A stretch of DNA of 6,448 nt from Deltaproteobacteria bacterium. GTDB taxonomy: Bacteria > Desulfobacterota > Desulfuromonadia > Desulfuromonadales > BM103. Each line of letters opens with the position of its first letter. The first letter of the stretch is position 1. Where the stretch lies: the NCBI GenBank assembly GCA_019313105.1, contig JAFDBW010000174.1:1-6448 (forward strand), in the 5' to 3' direction. The position numbers and the translations under genes are program-made. Shown here in pieces: positions 5,733-6,448 of this stretch. A model generated the notes under the pieces. The model was not told the DNA's origin. It searched no databases and saw only the letters and a program-made list of their open reading frames with translations.

Positions 5733-5749
5733 TGCTTAAACTTTAAGCA
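5733..5749. repeat. 17-base inverted repeat upstream of the gdhA promoter, likely regulator site
   Basis: TGCTTAAA and TTTAAGCA form perfect eight-base arms around a single central base. The centre lies about 59 bases upstream of the predicted gdhA transcript start, the position typical of a class I activator. It does not match the NtrC or GlnR consensus that I know. It lacks a T-run and a sensible loop, so it is not a terminator. Confidence 0.6.
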
Positions 5750-5823
5750 CGTGCGGCTTTTAATCGGGTTGTCGGGTTCAGGAAGCAGATCGATGACGAT
5801 TGGTGATCAACATCAAGAATAGT

Positions 5824-5860
5824 AAAAAGCCTCTTCCAGTTTTACTGGAAGAGGCTTTTT
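5824..5860. terminator. Strong bidirectional intrinsic terminator after the tRNA pair
   Basis: A perfect GC-rich stem, GCCTCTTCCAGT with ACTGGAAGAGGC, closes a TTT loop. It is flanked by five A residues on one side and seven T residues on the other, so either strand yields a stem followed by U residues. It starts only a few bases after the CCA end of tRNA-Glu. It ends the tRNA transcript and insulates gdhA from it. Confidence 0.95.
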
Positions 5861-5861
5861 T

Positions 5862-5939
5862 TGGCGTCCCCAGGGGGATTCGAACCCCCGTCGCCGGCGT
5901 GAAAGGCCGGTGTCCTGGGCCAGGCTAGACGATAGGGAC
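5862..5939 (-). tRNA. tRNA-Glu (anticodon TTC)
   Basis: The gene folds as a complete cloverleaf. The acceptor stem is GTCCCTA with TGGGGAC, and the anticodon stem is CCGGC with GCCGG around the loop CTTTCAC (anticodon TTC). The T stem is GGGGG with CCCCC around TTCGAAT. The discriminator base is G and the 3' CCA is encoded (5864-5862). It reads GAA and GAG codons. It is the second gene of a tRNA-Lys/tRNA-Glu transcript, 55 bases after tRNA-Lys and directly before the terminator. Confidence 0.97.
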
Positions 5940-5994
5940 TCGATATCTTGAGTACCTAGCAGGAAAGGGTCCTGCAATGTACGCCGTTTGAAAA

Positions 5995-6070
5995 TGGTGT
6001 GCCGCGTAGGGATCGAACCTACGACCATCTGATTAAAAGTCAGATGCTCTACCAACTGAGCTAGCGGCAC
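5995..6070 (-). tRNA. tRNA-Lys (anticodon TTT)
   Basis: The 76-base cloverleaf has acceptor stem GTGCCGC with GCGGCAC, a D arm with GCTCAGTTGGTAGAGC, and anticodon stem TCTGA with TCAGA around CTTTTAA (anticodon TTT). The T loop is TTCGATC. The discriminator is A and the 3' CCA is encoded (5997-5995). It reads AAA and AAG. It is the first gene of the tRNA pair, with its 5' end about five bases from the predicted transcript start. Confidence 0.97.
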
Positions 6071-6081
6071 ACAGAAGGCGT

Positions 6082-6111
6082 CTTATAAACTGACCCGGAC
6101 TTGCTTGTCAA
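6082..6111 (-). promoter_or_regulatory. Strong sigma70 promoter of the tRNA-Lys/tRNA-Glu unit
   Basis: A perfect TTGACA (6111-6106) is followed after 18 bases by TATAAG (6087-6082, five of six). The bases just after the -10 (ACGCC) are GC-rich, as in stable-RNA promoters under stringent control. The start near 6075 leaves only a few bases before the mature tRNA-Lys. Confidence 0.82.
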
Positions 6112-6144
6112 CCCTTTTTTCCCGGGAGATTTATTCCCATTCGA

Positions 6145-6448
6145 TTACAGTGTCTGCAGTTTCTGCTTGGCTTTACCGGCCTCATCGGAGAGCGGATAGC
6201 GCTCGATCACTCTTTGCAGCAAAAGCTTGGCCGTTGCCTGGTCACCGGTGGACTCAAAAGCCAGGGCCTGCTTGAGCATGGCCGAGGCGACCTTCGGGTG
6301 GTCACCGTACTTCTGGATGATCTCTTCGAACTGCAGGATTGCCTGTTCGTAGTTCTTTTCTGCGTAGTAGGTTTCGCCAATCCAATAGGCGTCATTTACC
6401 GCCAGGTCATGCTCCGGATAGCGCTTGAGGAACGCCTCCATCAGCTCG
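6145..6448 (-). CDS. cpoB: CpoB/YbgF-type TPR protein, C-terminal end only
   Basis: About 100 C-terminal residues of a protein entering from the right edge. They form tetratricopeptide-type helical repeats. FLKRYPEHDLAVNDAYWIGETYYAEKNYEQAILQFEEIIQKYGDHPKVASAMLKQALAFESTGDQATAKLLLQRVIERYP is shown here in pieces: FLKRYPEHDLAVNDAYWIGE, then YYAEKNYEQAILQFEEII, then ALAFESTGDQATAKLLLQRV. This matches the C-terminal TPR domain of YbgF/CpoB, the periplasmic Tol-Pal partner that coordinates peptidoglycan synthesis and outer-membrane constriction at division. Signal peptide and coiled coil would lie outside the window, as would the tol/pal genes expected upstream. It ends at TAA 6145 and is followed directly by the tRNA promoter; I see no clear terminator between. 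A generic outer-membrane-assembly TPR lipoprotein is the alternative. Confidence 0.85.
   Translation of the reverse strand, partial: ELMEAFLKRYPEHDLAVNDAYWIGETYYAEKNYEQAILQFEEIIQKYGDHPKVASAMLKQALAFESTGDQATAKLLLQRVIERYPLSDEAGKAKQKLQTL

Noticed and set aside
5813..6070. 85-codon open frame on the minus strand across both tRNA genes
   Set aside because: Its start (MPLAQLVEHLTFNQMVVGSIP) is the familiar false translation of a tRNA-Lys gene. The region is fully explained by two tRNAs and a terminator.
5862..6070. tRNA genes as integration sites of a mobile element
   Set aside because: No integrase, no direct repeat of a tRNA 3' end, and the flanking genes are ordinary chromosomal ones.

Overview
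All recognisable genes lie on the minus strand. Read in transcription order, from high to low coordinates, they are: the 3' end of a CpoB/YbgF-type TPR protein, tRNA-Lys(TTT), tRNA-Glu(TTC), gdhA (glutamate dehydrogenase), a large PEP-synthase-like ATP-binding protein, rnhA (RNase HI), nuoA and the 5' part of nuoB. The proteins look Gram-negative. The Tol-Pal-type TPR protein, the CCA-encoding tRNAs, the hexameric bacterial GdhA and the KaiC-like/PEP-synthase-like fusion suggest a deltaproteobacterium of the Desulfuromonas/Geobacter type (Desulfuromonadia). This placement rests on protein flavour only and is tentative.

Layout. The TPR gene ends at 6145. A near-perfect sigma70 promoter (6082-6111) then drives a two-tRNA transcript (Lys 5995-6070, Glu 5862-5939), closed by a strong bidirectional terminator (5824-5860). 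gdhA has its own good sigma70 promoter (5689-5717), with a 17-base inverted repeat just upstream in an activator-like position, and a perfect Shine-Dalgarno sequence. A 115-base gap with a GC hairpin and a TTGACA box separates gdhA from the PEP-synthase-like gene (4177-1587), which ends before an intrinsic terminator (1424-1458). rnhA follows from an extended -10 promoter with a 16-bp perfect palindrome upstream. The nuo operon then begins at 697, with nuoA and nuoB overlapping as GTGA.

The main oddity is that both gdhA and the PEP-synthase-like gene are broken by one missing base each (near 5047 and in an A5 run at 3083-3087). All family motifs are intact on both sides of each break. Restoring one base gives a 448-aa GdhA and an 863-aa PEP-synthase-like protein. 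Two independent deletions of the same kind in otherwise pristine genes point first to sequence error. The break in the second gene also forms an ATGCTGA stop/restart overlap, so a genuinely split or recoded gene is not excluded.

The most interesting biology is the PEP-synthase-like protein. An N-terminal RecA/KaiC-like domain without a visible Walker A loop is fused to the ATP-grasp (PPDK_N) domain of PEP synthase. The phosphohistidine swivel domain and the PEP/pyruvate barrel are absent, and an unfamiliar conserved-looking C-terminal domain takes their place. Its function cannot be read from the sequence. It sits beside gdhA at the carbon/nitrogen junction of metabolism. There are no mobile elements, CRISPR arrays, phage genes or defence genes.
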